This document shows positions 9,976-20,838 of a DNA stretch of 64,000 nt, piece by piece. Within the stretch, counting starts at the first letter, position 1. Every line of letters starts with the position of its first letter. Origin of the DNA: Symbiodinium natans. Its lineage: Eukaryota; Sar; Dinophyceae; Suessiales; Symbiodiniaceae. The position numbers were made by a program, and so were the translations under genes. The notes beneath the pieces are model-generated. The model ran no database searches and had not been told where the DNA came from. It was given only the letters and a program-made list of their open reading frames with translations. The stretch is taken from assembly GCA_905221605.1 (NCBI GenBank), contig CAJNDS010000423.1, positions 62,001 through 126,000 on the forward strand. Direction: 5' to 3'.

Positions 9976-11250
9976 ATGCCTTCCACCGCCGCCAACGTTG
10001 CCGTGGCCGGCGTCGGTGCCTTCGCGGCAGCGGGTGCCCTGAGCGGTGCCTTCGTGGCGCCTGCGGGCCAGGTCCAGCGCAGTGAGCCCCAGGCGCAGAG
10101 GACCAACCTCCGTGCATCAGGCTATGGCTCTTCGCAGGCTGCCGGCGTTGGCGCCATGGCCGGCCTCGGTGCCGTGGCTGGCCTGGCCGCCGCGGGAGTG
10201 GCTGGCAAGCGCGCCAGCAAGGGACGCACCTCCCTCCAGGCTGTGGGCGTCGGCATCAACGGCTTCGGCCGCATCGGTCGCCAGGTGGCCCGTATCGCCA
10301 TGAAGGATCCGGAGACTGACTTGAAGCTGATTAATGCAAGCTACGACGCAGACTACTTGGCCTACATGATGAAGTACGATACGATTCATGGCAAGTACGA
10401 CGGAACTGTCGAGGTCGATGGCGACTCCCTGGTCATTGATGGACAGACCGTGGCGCTGTCCCACACCCGCGACCCTGCAGAGATTCCCTTCAAGGAGCAC
10501 GGTGCTGAGTACGTGTGCGAGTCGACGGGCGTGTTCCTGACCACTGACAAGGTGCAGCCCCACTTGAAGGCTGGTGCCAAGAAGGTGATCTTCTCCGCTC
10601 CTGCCAAGGACGACTCGCACACCATTGTCATGGGAGTGAACGAGGACACCTATGATCCGTCCATGGAGTGCGTGTCCTGTGCCTCCTGCACCACCAACGG
10701 CCTGGCCCCAGCCGTCCGCGTCCTGCAAGAGAAGTTCGGCATCAAGCGCGGCCTCATGACCACCTGCCACGCCATGACCGCCTCGCAGCCCACAGTGGAT
10801 GGCACCTCCAAGAAGGACTGGCGTGGCGGACGTGCCGGCCCGGGCAACATCATTCCCAGCTCCACCGGTGCCGCGAAGGCAGTGGCAAAGGTCCTTCCGG
10901 CCGTGAAGGGCAAGCTTACCGGCATGGCCTTGCGCGTGCCGACCATCGATGTCTCCGTGGTGGACCTCACGTGCGAGCTGGAGAAGGAGACCACCTACGA
11001 GGAGATCTGCGCAGAGATGAAGAAGCGCTCTGAGGGCGACATGAAGGGCTACCTGGGATACACTGACGAGGCCTTGGTGTCCACGGACTTCGAGACCAAC
11101 CCGATCTCTTGCACTTTCGACTCCAAGGCTGGCATCATGCTGGACCCCACCTTCGTGAAGGTGGTTTGCTGGTACGACAACGAGTGGGGTTACTCCTGCC
11201 GCGTAGTGGACCTGATCAAGCACATGGCCAAGGAGGACGCCAAGGCATAA
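9976..11250 (+). CDS. gapC1: plastid-targeted GAPDH, array copy 5
   Basis: Protein identical to copies 2-4 and 6. Its synonymous markers GGCCTCGG, AAGCGCGCC, GAGATTCCC and GATGTCTCC match copy 1, but it has the common TTCCTGACC and ATCATTCCC where copy 1 has TTCTTGACC and ATTATTCCC. Preceded by a type B spacer; the following spacer is type B with a single type A-like position. It keeps the full plastid leader and catalytic residues. Confidence 0.93.
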   Translation: MPSTAANVAVAGVGAFAAAGALSGAFVAPAGQVQRSEPQAQRTNLRASGYGSSQAAGVGAMAGLGAVAGLAAAGVAGKRASKGRTSLQAVGVGINGFGRIGRQVARIAMKDPETDLKLINASYDADYLAYMMKYDTIHGKYDGTVEVDGDSLVIDGQTVALSHTRDPAEIPFKEHGAEYVCESTGVFLTTDKVQPHLKAGAKKVIFSAPAKDDSHTIVMGVNEDTYDPSMECVSCASCTTNGLAPAVRVLQEKFGIKRGLMTTCHAMTASQPTVDGTSKKDWRGGRAGPGNIIPSSTGAAKAVAKVLPAVKGKLTGMALRVPTIDVSVVDLTCELEKETTYEEICAEMKKRSEGDMKGYLGYTDEALVSTDFETNPISCTFDSKAGIMLDPTFVKVVCWYDNEWGYSCRVVDLIKHMAKEDAKA

Positions 11251-11536
11251 GCTGCTAGAGTCTTCAGCTTCTGTAAAGAAGATGATAAAGATGAACGACT
11301 CGTGAACTCAGCCAGTTTGGTGAAAATTCAGCCTCTAGACTCTAGAACTCTCCAGGCTCATTTTTCCTGCCGCCTTGCCGAGTCAAGCGGCGCATTGTGC
11401 TCAAAGCAACAGGTTTTGGAGATTTTAGCGAGCGCCATCATGTGCGCTGGCCCAGAGCCATTGGAGAGGACGTGCTGCAAAAGGTTTTCTTTTCTGACGG
11501 CGCAGTATTGAACATGGAGGGATGGGCAGAAGGGCC

Positions 11537-11544
11537 TATATAAT
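11537..11544 (+). promoter_or_regulatory. TATATAAT element before GAPDH copy 6
   Basis: Same element in the last internal spacer. Confidence 0.4.
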
Positions 11545-11698
11545 CGGAAAAGACGGTGTGCAGTAAGACATTGACACAAGCCTTCCCCATGACACGTGCC
11601 TAAGGGCCGAAAAACCACTCCTAAACTTGAACCTTGTCTTCTCTAGCAGCCGCGTGCCAGCAAATCATCACGGCCCTCATCTGGTCCTTGCCGACACC

Positions 11699-12973
11699 AT
11701 GCCTTCCACCGCCGCCAACGTTGCCGTGGCCGGCGTCGGTGCCTTCGCGGCAGCGGGTGCCCTGAGCGGTGCCTTCGTGGCGCCTGCGGGCCAGGTCCAG
11801 CGCAGTGAGCCCCAGGCGCAGAGGACCAACCTCCGTGCATCAGGCTATGGCTCTTCGCAGGCTGCCGGCGTTGGCGCCATGGCCGGCCTCGGTGCCGTGG
11901 CTGGCCTGGCCGCCGCGGGAGTGGCTGGCAAGCGCGCCAGCAAGGGACGCACCTCCCTCCAGGCTGTGGGCGTCGGCATCAACGGCTTCGGCCGCATCGG
12001 TCGCCAGGTGGCCCGTATCGCCATGAAGGATCCGGAGACTGACTTGAAGCTGATTAATGCAAGCTACGACGCAGACTACTTGGCCTACATGATGAAGTAC
12101 GATACGATTCATGGCAAGTACGACGGAACTGTCGAGGTCGATGGCGACTCCCTGGTCATTGATGGACAGACCGTGGCGCTGTCCCACACCCGCGACCCTG
12201 CAGAGATCCCCTTCAAGGAGCACGGTGCTGAGTACGTGTGCGAGTCGACGGGCGTGTTCCTGACCACTGACAAGGTGCAGCCCCACTTGAAGGCTGGTGC
12301 CAAGAAGGTGATCTTCTCCGCTCCTGCCAAGGACGACTCGCACACCATTGTCATGGGAGTGAACGAGGACACCTATGATCCGTCCATGGAGTGCGTGTCC
12401 TGTGCCTCCTGCACCACCAACGGCCTGGCCCCAGCCGTCCGCGTCCTGCAAGAGAAGTTCGGCATCAAGCGCGGCCTCATGACCACCTGCCACGCCATGA
12501 CCGCCTCGCAGCCCACAGTGGATGGCACCTCCAAGAAGGACTGGCGTGGCGGACGTGCCGGCCCGGGCAACATCATTCCCAGCTCCACCGGTGCCGCGAA
12601 GGCAGTGGCAAAGGTCCTTCCGGCTGTGAAGGGCAAGCTTACCGGCATGGCCTTGCGCGTGCCGACCATCGACGTGTCCGTGGTGGACCTCACGTGCGAG
12701 CTGGAGAAGGAGACCACCTACGAGGAGATCTGCGCAGAGATGAAGAAGCGCTCTGAGGGCGACATGAAGGGCTACCTGGGATACACTGACGAGGCCTTGG
12801 TGTCCACGGACTTCGAGACCAACCCGATCTCTTGCACTTTCGACTCCAAGGCTGGCATCATGCTGGACCCCACCTTCGTGAAGGTGGTTTGCTGGTACGA
12901 CAACGAGTGGGGTTACTCCTGCCGCGTAGTGGACCTGATCAAGCACATGGCCAAGGAGGACGCCAAGGCATAA
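11699..12973 (+). CDS. gapC1: plastid-targeted GAPDH, array copy 6 (last)
   Basis: Protein identical to copies 2-5. It combines 5' markers of copies 1/5 (GGCCTCGG, AAGCGCGCC), GAGATCCCC as in copy 4, a private CCGGCTGTG, and the 3' marker GACGTGTCC of copies 2/3. Homogeneity with the array stops at the TAA: the sequence after it is a diverged version of the spacer's 3' UTR. The gene body is therefore still exchanging with the array while its downstream flank is not. Confidence 0.93.
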   Translation: MPSTAANVAVAGVGAFAAAGALSGAFVAPAGQVQRSEPQAQRTNLRASGYGSSQAAGVGAMAGLGAVAGLAAAGVAGKRASKGRTSLQAVGVGINGFGRIGRQVARIAMKDPETDLKLINASYDADYLAYMMKYDTIHGKYDGTVEVDGDSLVIDGQTVALSHTRDPAEIPFKEHGAEYVCESTGVFLTTDKVQPHLKAGAKKVIFSAPAKDDSHTIVMGVNEDTYDPSMECVSCASCTTNGLAPAVRVLQEKFGIKRGLMTTCHAMTASQPTVDGTSKKDWRGGRAGPGNIIPSSTGAAKAVAKVLPAVKGKLTGMALRVPTIDVSVVDLTCELEKETTYEEICAEMKKRSEGDMKGYLGYTDEALVSTDFETNPISCTFDSKAGIMLDPTFVKVVCWYDNEWGYSCRVVDLIKHMAKEDAKA

Positions 12974-13130
12974 CTCGAAGCTGCAACTCTTTAAGGTTAT
13001 GTTAGGAACACAGATAATCACAGATACACCAAAGTTGATGAAATCAACTGTTCTTGAAGTCTCCAGACTCAGTTTTCCCGCCACCTTGCCAGCTAGTTGG
13101 CATGATTTGCTCGGCAAAATCATGAGCACG
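12974..13130 (+). other. diverged 3' flank of the last GAPDH copy
   Basis: Similarity to the internal spacers is patchy: CTCCAGACTCAGTTTTCCCG and CCACCTTGCCAG resemble the array's CTCCAGGCTCATTTTTCCTG and CCGCCTTGCCGAG, but most positions differ. It is probably the ancestral single-copy 3' end of the array. No further GAPDH unit follows. Confidence 0.7.
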
Positions 13131-13737
13131 TCCGCACGTGATACAGGCGCATAAGTAAGTTTCCAATATTATCCCCTTACAATCTCTATAAGTTTGCAGC
13201 AAAGAAGACCAGAATTCCATCCTCAACGAATAGACCCCTACTTGGCCCCGTAGGCGTGGGCGCTCTTGTTCAGGTGGCCGAAGGGCAAAGACCATTGCAG
13301 AAGATAAAAACCTGTGGAAGTAAATGCCGCGCTTTTGCAGTTGTTTTCCGATGCCCTGTCCATCATGACCCTCGTCGTGTGTTTCTTTTCCCCTTAAGCC
13401 ACAACAAGGAGCATTAGCCCAGCCCAAGAGATGCGGGGGTTCCTCTTGAACCGTTGGTTCCTGGCGGCTTCTATGAGAACGCGGAGCCTTCTACTTTGGG
13501 CTCCCTGCCCAATTTCCCTCTCTCCCTCCCTCTCTCTCTTTCTCTCTCTCGCTTTCTCTTATTTTACCCAATTTCCCTCTCTCTCTCTCTCTTTCTCTTA
13601 TTTGCGCTTGTTTCCAAACTGCTAACGTCAGCGCTCCTAGCTCCTGGGACCCCCAGGGCCACACAGCAAGCATGGGGAGCGTCTCGACTCATACAGTCTG
13701 CTAAGAGGTGTGCTGACCCCCCGCAGGTTTCTCATAG
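13131..13737. other. unique sequence with CT-rich microsatellite
   Basis: Unique DNA, then a CCCTCTCTCTCTTT-type run at about 13515-13608. Open frames crossing it are low complexity. No gene is supported here. Confidence 0.6.
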
Positions 13738-13830
13738 GGTTGAGGGTGTAAGGTTTAGGGGTCAGGGTTTAGGATTTAGGGTTTAGGGTTTTAGGGTTTT
13801 AGGGTTTAGGGTTTCGGGTTTAGGGGCTAG
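13738..13830. repeat. degenerate TTTAGGG repeat
   Basis: TTTAGGG units mixed with TTTTAGGG, GTCAGGG and ATTTAGG variants. Confidence 0.85.
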
Positions 13831-14257
13831 AACGTGTGCCACGAATAAGGCTTAGCAAGCGCTGTTTTGCGGGGGCAACTTGAGGCCCTTATGTGGACAA
13901 TCCGCGCCCTTACGCCTGACTTACAAACTCCTCCCCTCTCCTCCCTCACACGCCTCCCCCCCCCCCCCCCCCCAAGGTTCCTCATGAGTGCTCCCGCACG
14001 CCGTAAACCATTCTATGGGTTTGGCTTTGTGGGGGTGGTTTGTTCGGGCGCAGATGTTCTAGTCGTTGCTGTCGCTTCCAGCCTTGGATGCTGTCCGTCT
14101 CGCCCTCGCAGCCAGATTTGCTGGTTCGGGTTCTCACAGACAACCGGTCATCCTTGCGTCATTTGGACATTTAGAGCAATCATGCGCTGCCCGGCTGCAC
14201 CGAAAGAATCCCTTCGGTCCCCGATCCCCTCCCCTTCCCGCAAAATGCCTCCACCAA
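13831..14257. other. unique spacer with poly-C run
   Basis: Contains a C homopolymer near 13957-13973 and short open frames with no recognisable product. Nothing firm is seen. Confidence 0.4.
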
Positions 14258-14335
14258 AAACCCTAAACCCGAAACCCTAAACCCTAAACCCCAAACCCAA
14301 ACCCTAAACCCGAAACCCTAAACCCTAAACTCTTC
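14258..14335. repeat. CCCTAAA repeat with CCCGAAA variants
   Basis: About ten units, several of them variant. Confidence 0.85.
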
Positions 14336-14956
14336 CGTAAATGCACGGAGGCTTCCTAGGAGGGAACTAGAGGGAATCAGGTGCCCTAGATACGCCATAT
14401 ATGCTGCAGTATCGCCCAGTCCCCAAGGGATCCCCCCCTCTTAAGGCTTTGTGGGCTTTGCACAGGGTTTGAAAGGGTGTTTAGGTTGCATTTTAGGGCT
14501 TAGGGATTTAGAGTCTTTTGGTGTTTTTTGGGTTCAGGGCTTAGGGTTTTCGGGTTTAAAGCATAGGGTTTGGGCTGTGCGGGTTTTGGGTTTAGGTGGG
14601 GAGGGGGAGGGGGAGCGGGCGGGGGGGCGATACCATGTCATCAGAACCACCTCCCGCCACCATAGCTGTGGATCCCTCCCCCTAAGCTCCTCCCCTAAAC
14701 CCCAAACCCTAAACCTTGAACCCTGAACCCTAAACCCTAAGCCCTCAAGCTTAAACCCCAAACCCCTAAACCTTCAACCGAACCCGCACCCCCAACCACA
14801 CCACAAGGAGCAAACCCTAACCCTAAACCATCAACCTAGAACCGTGTGACAGCTTAGAAACCCTAAACCTATATCCTTAAACCTTAAACCCTAACCCCAA
14901 ACCCAACCCCCCAACCACACCACAGGGCTGGGTGGGGGACCACACCAGGGCCACAG

Positions 14957-15111
14957 GCTGGGACAGGGTGGGAGGGGCACGCCATCGATCTCTTCGGATG
15001 CTACTACACCTGGGCTTGCCAAAGCAGATGGCCACTGCACTACCGTCTTGTTCCAAGGCGACCCTGAGAGCCCTCAAGGGCAGTGCAACGGCGGCATCCG
15101 ACCGAAGCAGG
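14957..15111 (+). CDS. candidate internal exon with two Cys
   Basis: Acceptor GGGCCACAG precedes a 155-base open stretch that ends at a consensus donor GTGAGTTC (15112). It reads GTPSISSDATTPGLAK, ADGHCTTVLFQGD, PESPQGQCNGGIRPKQ. CCCTAAA-type repeats stand on both sides. Family not recognised. It may belong with the Cys-rich exon series further downstream on the same strand. Confidence 0.4.
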
Positions 15112-15120
15112 GTGAGTTCG

Positions 15121-15260
15121 GAAACCCTAAACCCCAAACCCCAAACCCCAAACCCCTAACCCCTAAACCCTAAACCCTAAACCCCTAACCCTAAACCCTA
15201 AACCCTAAACCCTTAACCCTAAACCCTAAACCCCAAACCCTAAACCCTGAACCCCAAACC
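15121..15260. repeat. CCCTAAA/CCCCAAA repeat array
   Basis: Roughly eighteen telomere-like units with frequent CCCCAAA variants. Confidence 0.9.
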
Positions 15261-15304
15261 CTGAACCCCAACGTAGAACTCACACCTTTTTGAGCCGAGG
15301 CAGG

Positions 15305-15348
15305 ATGGCTGCCGGGCTGCTCTTGCTGTTTGTTGGGGCAGCAGGCAG
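15305..15348 (+). CDS. candidate first exon with signal peptide
   Basis: An ATG in good context (GCAGGATGGCTG) opens MAAGLLLLFVGAAG, a compact signal-peptide-like hydrophobic run. A pyrimidine tract and AG (CACACCTTTTTGAGCCGAG) lie just before it and could accept a spliced leader. No canonical GT donor follows; a non-canonical GA or GC donor, known in dinoflagellates, would be needed. It could be the secretion signal of the Cys-rich exon series, but this link is only a guess. Confidence 0.3.
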
Positions 15349-15375
15349 AACCCGAACCCCAAAGCCCAAAGCCCA

Positions 15376-15545
15376 AAGCCCAAAGCCCAAACCCTAAACC
15401 CTAAACCCTAAACCCTAAACCCTGAACCCTGAACCCTGAACCCTGAACCCTCAACCCTAAACCCCAAACCCTGAACCCTGAACCCTCAACCCGAAACCCT
15501 AAACCCTAAACCCTAAACCCTACAGCCTAAACCCTAACCCCAAAC
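15376..15545. repeat. CCCTAAA repeat array
   Basis: CCCTAAA with CCCTGAA, CCCTCAA and CCCAAAG variants. The CCCTGAA and CCCTCAA variants sit in blocks, suggesting local expansion. Confidence 0.9.
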
Positions 15546-15683
15546 TCTAAGGTTGCAAGCATGGGCCCCTAAAAGCACTTCACGGCGCATACTTGGAACC
15601 TTACACAAACGGTCAGCCACAGCCCCACACCCCCCCGGATCACACCACAGTCGTGGAGTTCGGGATGTGAGTTGGAACTTATA

Positions 15684-15735
15684 AGGGTTTAGGGTTTAGG
15701 GTTTAGGGTTTAGGGTTTAGGGTTCAGGGTTTAGC
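15684..15735. repeat. TTTAGGG array
   Basis: Seven units, opposite orientation to the arrays on either side. Confidence 0.9.
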
Positions 15736-15904
15736 AGCATGGGAATCGCGGGATATGTGATACATGATCCCCATGTTCATTTTGTCCCCTTAGGCCTGAA
15801 ATACCGGGACTGAGCAGCTTTGGTGGTCAGGGAGAACTGCGGGTGAGAATTCAAGTCTCCGCAGGGCCCCTGGGCCCCTAAACCCCTAAGCCCCATAAAC
15901 CTCG

Positions 15905-16140
15905 AAACCCTAAACCCTAAACCCTAAACCTAAACCCTAAAGCCTAAGCCCTAAACCCTAACCCTAAACCCTAAACCCTAAACCCTAAACCCTAAACCCT
16001 AAACCCTCAACCCTCAACCCTCAACCCTAAACCCTAAACCCTAAACCCTAAACCCTAAACCCTAAACCCTAAACCCTTAACCCTTAACCCTTAACCCTAA
16101 ACCCTAAACCCTAAACCCTAAACCCTAAACCCTAAACCCC
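15905..16140. repeat. long CCCTAAA array with variant blocks
   Basis: About 33 units, including blocks of CCCTCAA and CCCTTAA that occur three times in a row each. Confidence 0.95.
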
Positions 16141-16148
16141 ATTGGCAG

Positions 16149-16249
16149 GCAGCTCAGTGCATGAGGCGCCAAAGGCGGCAATTGCACGGACGTTTGTGAA
16201 GAACCCGGGTGCGATGAAGAGCTTCCACGTGCCTCTGCGATGGCAAGAG
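16149..16249 (+). CDS. candidate internal exon, unknown protein
   Basis: Acceptor CATTGGCAG is followed by 101 open bases ending at a possible donor GAG/GTTTCT. The best frame reads SSVHEAPKAAIARTFVK then NPGAMKSFHVPLRWQE. It is flanked by CCCTAAA before and TTTAGGG after. Another frame contains CTDVCEEPGCDEE, so frame choice is uncertain. Family not recognised. Confidence 0.35.
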
Positions 16250-16257
16250 GTTTCTGG

Positions 16258-16377
16258 TGTAGGGTTTAGGGTTTAGGTTTTAGAGTCTTGGGTTTAGGGT
16301 TTAATTAGGGTTTAGGGTTTAGGGTTTAGGGTTTAGGGTTTAGGGTTTAGGGTTTAGGGTTTAGGGTTTAGGGAGGG
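16258..16377. repeat. TTTAGGG array
   Basis: About fifteen units after a candidate exon, opposite orientation to the array before that exon. Confidence 0.95.
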
Positions 16378-17927
16378 TGTAGGGTTCGGGGTTTAACATT
16401 TAGGGGTTAGAAATAGGGGTTAGGGTAGAACACTCATTAGCTTAAGTCTAAGCCTAACCTCTGCAGGAATTGTAGCTGTCAACCTTCAACGCTTGAACGT
16501 GCCATGGGTAGAAAGGAGTACATCCCCGCACCCCAACCCCTAACCCTAACCCCTAAACCCTAAACCCAATAAGCACCAATGAGCATTGAAGCAGCTTCCA
16601 ACATTGGTGGCCTCGAACCGACCGCAAAAGCTACTTGCAGGTTTCATGCTCATGAAACTGCTAGGTTCAGGCTTTAGGGTGTAGGGTTTGGGGTTAATGG
16701 TTTTTGGGGGTCTAGGGGGTGTTGCTCGGAGTATATGGTCGTTTTTCTCAACATGGGGTCTTTTCCATGCACGTTCTAGAATTTTCGGGGTTCCCCCAGC
16801 AAGGGGCACAATGTAGAGAACTTACAGCTTACGACAGACACCTTGCGCATAACGCCACTTATGGCCCTAAACCCCAAATCCTACTTCTTACGCTGGGAAA
16901 AGTGGAATGATAGCCTCAGGATTTTGCTGCTGTTTAGAAATTTAGGGTTTGGTTTAAGGCTTAGGGGTGTTGCAGGCTGCTTTATGAAACAAAAGGCCGC
17001 CTCATTCAGTTTGCTTCGTGTGGAGACGCAGAGGCCGCGTCAAATATCAGAGCTTCCCGACTTCAGTACCCTCTCTAGGTTTGTTTCATGGGGATCTCGG
17101 GTTCAGTGTTTGGGGTGCAACTCGGTCCCCTTCTCAGTCCCACCCGACGTCCGAAACCCGAAGCCCGAAACCCTAAACCCCAAACCCTAAACCCGAAACC
17201 CTAAACCCTAACCCTTGGAGGGTTAATGGGATACCAGGGGAATCTCACTTCCGAGGCTACCCCATCTCCTTCACGCTGGAAGGCATCCTCATGGGGTTTT
17301 CAAGGGTTTAGGGATTAGGGTTTAGGGTTTGAGGCTTGGTAGCTATTTTGGGTTCTAGGTTCCCAGGAATAGCCAGCCACAACAAGGGGTACCCTTATTA
17401 ACAATGGTTGTTGGGCTACCGCACATGGGTTTTGGGTGGGTATACATGCGGGTTTGGGGCTTTAAACAGTTTAGGAGTTGTTTATGGTTGATGTTTTGAG
17501 ATGCTTGAGGGGTTTAGGGTTGAAGGCTTTACGGGCTTCGAAGAAGGAAGTGAGTGAACCAAGGGAGTTGTTCACGATTCACTCGGTGGTCAGTTGAACA
17601 ACGGGATGTTCATGTCTACGTATTGCTTATTAGTATGTATTATGATCAGATCTTCAGTTCCCAATGCAATCTCCACGTCGGCGATCAAAGAAACGGCGTG
17701 GAATCCTGGACTGGCCTGTGACCCCTAAACCCCTAAACCCCCCCAAAGCACCCTAACCCCTAGAAGGCCTCCTGCAGAAGCTCGTAACAGTATCCATGTT
17801 AACAACATTCGTTTGATATCAATAATTGTTCCAGTTTGGGAATATTAGTCTAAGACTCAAGCTTCAGGCGTGGGCCTTGCCAACCCTCAACTCCCACTAA
17901 ATCTATAGGACATCAACCATGACTGTA
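16378..17927. other. mixed unique DNA and scattered telomeric units
   Basis: Short CCCTAAA and TTTAGGG clusters (for example 16533-16570, 17155-17215, 17300-17330) alternate with unique sequence. Open frames such as 16843-17190 end in telomeric repeat and look non-coding. No gene is supported. Confidence 0.4.
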
Positions 17928-18024
17928 TTTCCCAAAATAGGGGTACCCCTTTTATACTCCAAATAGAATAGAACCCCCTTCAAGGGGCCCCCAAAAGGGT
18001 ACCCCTGTTTTCGGAAACCCCCAT
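17928..18024. mobile_element. MITE-like element, family B
   Basis: The ends are inverted copies of each other: TTTCCCAAAATAGGGGTACC at the left and GGTACCCCTGTTTTCGGAAA at the right. The internal region carries CTCCAAATAGAATAG, similar to the family core CCCAAATAGTAGGAT. Non-coding. Confidence 0.6.
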
Positions 18025-18165
18025 ATGAGCAGGCGTTTTGAGAGCCAGGGCCTCACAAGGTGGGACTTGAAGTGCTGCAGTATGAAGAGGATACCGATGC
18101 TAAGACAGGCCCCATGGGCGCTTCTTTCCCTGACCAAGTTCACAAATGAACGAGTGAGAGGCAAG

Positions 18166-18327
18166 ATATGGGGGTTTACCAAAATAGGGGACCCCCCAAT
18201 CTAGATCCCAAATAGTAGGATTCCCTTATAATAAGGACCCAGGACCCCCAATCTAGATCCCAAATAGTAGGATTCCCTTATAATAAGGACCCAAAAAGGG
18301 CCCCTCATTTTCGGAATTCCCCATATA
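18166..18327. mobile_element. MITE-like element, family B, with internal duplication
   Basis: Left end ATATGGGGGTTTACCAAAAT, right end ATTTTCGGAATTCCCCATAT. Inside, a block of about 52 bases (core ATCTAGATCCCAAATAGTAG and CCCTTATAATAAGGACCC) is present twice in tandem. Only 141 bases separate it from the other family B copy, so the pair might also act as one composite unit. Confidence 0.65.
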
Positions 18328-18359
18328 GTGATTACATAGCCCATGTACTCAAAGAATAC

Positions 18360-18650
18360 AGCCCTAAACCCTACACCCTAAACCCTCAACCCTCAACCCT
18401 AAACCCTAAGCCCTAAACCTAAGCCCAAAATCCTAAACCCTAAACCGCAAACCCTAAACCCTAAACCCTAAACCAAATGCGTATCCAAGAAAACGGTACC
18501 GGGTGCCTTTGCTTGCTCCTCCAGGCGGTGGCCTTACAGCTCGAAACACCACACCCTAAACCTCAACTAAACCCTAACTAAACCCTAAACCCTAAACCCT
18601 AAACCCTAAACCCAAAACCCTAAAAAAAACCCTAAGCCGTAAGCCCTAAA
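18360..18650. repeat. CCCTAAA arrays around a short unique island
   Basis: Two arrays (about 18360-18475 and 18555-18650) flank about 80 unique bases. The unique part holds a CTCCTCCAG acceptor near 18515-18523 but only a short open stretch after it. Confidence 0.85.
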
Positions 18651-18698
18651 CCCCAAATTCTAACCCCTACTCCTCCTGACTCCCGGGCCGGGCCTCAG

Positions 18699-18764
18699 GC
18701 GAGACTGACTGGAGTGCCCCCGTGACTGAGAGCTGCCAGAACATCACAAGGCACTTGGGGGCGG
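18699..18764 (+). CDS. candidate Cys-containing exon
   Basis: Acceptor GGGCCTCAG, then ETDWSAPVTESC and QNITRHLGAG, ending at a GTTTAGGG donor where the telomeric array itself supplies the GT. CCCTAAA stands on the left and TTTAGGG on the right. It resembles the ESC element of the Cys-rich islands downstream. Confidence 0.35.
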
Positions 18765-18843
18765 GTTTAGGGTTTAGGGTTTAGGGTTTAGGGTTTAGGG
18801 TTTAGGGTTTAGGGTTTAGGGTTTAGGGTTTAGGGTTTAGGGC
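18765..18843. repeat. TTTAGGG array
   Basis: Eleven near-perfect units. Confidence 0.95.
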
Positions 18844-19158
18844 AGTTTAGGGGCTTGGGAGTGTTTCTAAGGGTTTTTGTGGGGTCTGAGGGCTCTGGTA
18901 GGGTTTGAGAGGGGTTCTCCTTAACCAGCGAGCCCTGTAGAAAGTGCTTAGTTCATCGTATGGAGTTTCTCAGAACCTAAACCCTAGACACTAAACCCCT
19001 ATCGAGTTCAAGGCTTGCTTCTCAAAGGAAGGGTCACGGCCTGGGGCGCCAGCCCAAAACAAATCCTGTATCCAACAACCCAAACAGCCACTCCTGCTCC
19101 TCGAAGTGCCTTTTTCAACAAGTGTAGGGTTGAGACCATTGCTAAGGCTTAGCAAGGC
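18844..19158. other. unique spacer
   Basis: G/T-rich sequence and a few single telomeric units. Nothing else is seen. Confidence 0.4.
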
Positions 19159-19159
19159 A

Positions 19160-19640
19160 TGGGATTTCGAAATTTATTCCCGGAAAATGTACATGCCCGC
19201 GAACATGTAAAAGGAATGCACCGGAAATTGCGAAATAAATGTAAGCGAAAAAATGAATGCGAGAATAATTGTGAAAAGAATGAAAAAATGAGGCAAACGT
19301 GTGCCGGAAATTGCAGCAACAAAGTCCCTTGTAAAAATAATGTGCAGCCAATTGTGAAATAATTGCGAGAAAAATGTGCTCAGAAATTATGTTTTGAAGG
19401 CTTTGGTATGAACACAATGGAGTGGCACTGTAAAGCTTGGGAATCCCATCATTTCAGGTTTCATTTCCTGTCACATGTTTGGTACAATTTTTGTGCATTT
19501 GGGGTCACAATTCTGGTACATTTCCCGTCACAATTCCAGGTACATTTGATTTGGCAGTCGCAATTTCCAGGCGTAGGTTTTTTACAATTTGGGCACAAAT
19601 GTTTCACAATTCTTGTTTTCTTGGGTTTTCCAGGCTGTAC
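19160..19640. repeat. degenerate AT-rich inverted repeat
   Basis: The left half (to about 19380) repeats motifs like GGAAATTGCG, AATTGTGAAA and ATGTACATG. The right half (from about 19450) carries their complements (CACAATT, CAATTTCC, GTACATTTCC). The two halves could pair as an imperfect long hairpin. Open frames across it are low complexity. Confidence 0.55.
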
Positions 19641-20838
19641 TAGGAGCCGGAAGACATACTGCTAAGCACCGTCGGGACCACATGTATAGTACATGGTCTC
19701 CGGGAAGCAGCTTTTTCTCTTCCGACGTTTTGTGTATTGTAGTGTTGTTCCGACTCCATACTGGTGGATGAAGCAATAGATACACCTCAGTATGCAGACC
19801 GCCCACAGCGTCAAAAACTTGGGGTCTCCGACTTAATTTATAGGCAGAGGGCCAATCAATCTGAGCAGCCGCAGGTTGGCCGCAACATGCGGCCATAAGA
19901 CAAAACGTGGGGCTGAGGACGGCGAGAAGTGCCTCAAGAAGGATTGCGCGCAGAAGAACGACCTGCTGCCTGTGTCTCACAAAAAGAAATCTGACAGGAC
20001 ACCAAAGCAGCCGTATGGCTCATCAAACGATGGCCCGGAAGCTTTCGTTACAAGACAGACAGCAAGGCATGTCAGAGGATGTCTGCGATTGTTAACGTGC
20101 TGTGGACGTGTCGTCTTCTTGGCGTCAGGGCAATGAGATCAAGTCAGAGGTGCTTTTTGAGGGTGGGCGAGTGCTCTTGGAGAGCGCAGACCCATGGCAC
20201 CCTTGATGAGCAAGGGCGGCGCCCTCCGTGACTTGGTCGAGCTCCTGAAACAGACGAAAGCCACGAGCCCGAATGCCGTGCGTCAATCAGAATATGTCTC
20301 GCTTTGTCGTAAACAGCTGTCTGCGCAGACAAGTTGTTGTCGACATAGACAATGTGACCACGTGGATGGACTATTTTTGATAGCGGTTCGGGCGACGTGG
20401 TTTAGATTCTGAACCTAAGGTCAGCAGCAACGCCTGATGTTGACTTCAAATTTTTCAACCACTCCGTATTTGAAAAATCCCAGGCCCGGAACTTTAAAAA
20501 AGCAAACGCCCGCCGAATTAAGAAACTCGGCCCAAGAAGTTGTTTTAGTAGAGAGAAGCTCTGGCCTTTGCTAAATTGGTAGTTGAAAGCTCAAACACTA
20601 CTCAAAGTCCTCGAAACTGCGCCCTCCCCTCGACCAATTTAGAACTTAGAATTACCCACGACCGGAGGACCGCAATGCCGAGCTGGATCGTTGGGCTGGC
20701 GCTGGGCACGGCGGTCGGAGGCCGGCGGACGCCACTCAGAGACACAGGTCCCGTTGTGGTTTAGGCTTAGTTTCTGGTTGACAAAGAAGAAAGAAGCTTT
20801 AACCCTAAACCCTAAACCCTTTCCTTGTCCCCGCCAAG
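19641..20838. other. unique region with weakly coding-like stretches
   Basis: Few telomeric units. Open stretches at 19876-20136 and 20194-20412 have Cys/Lys-rich or ordinary composition but no recognisable domain and no convincing splice signals. A stretch near 20590-20645 resembles the minisatellite unit at 23.5-24.5 kb (CTCGACCAATTTAGA versus CTCGGCCAG..TTTAGA). Confidence 0.3.
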
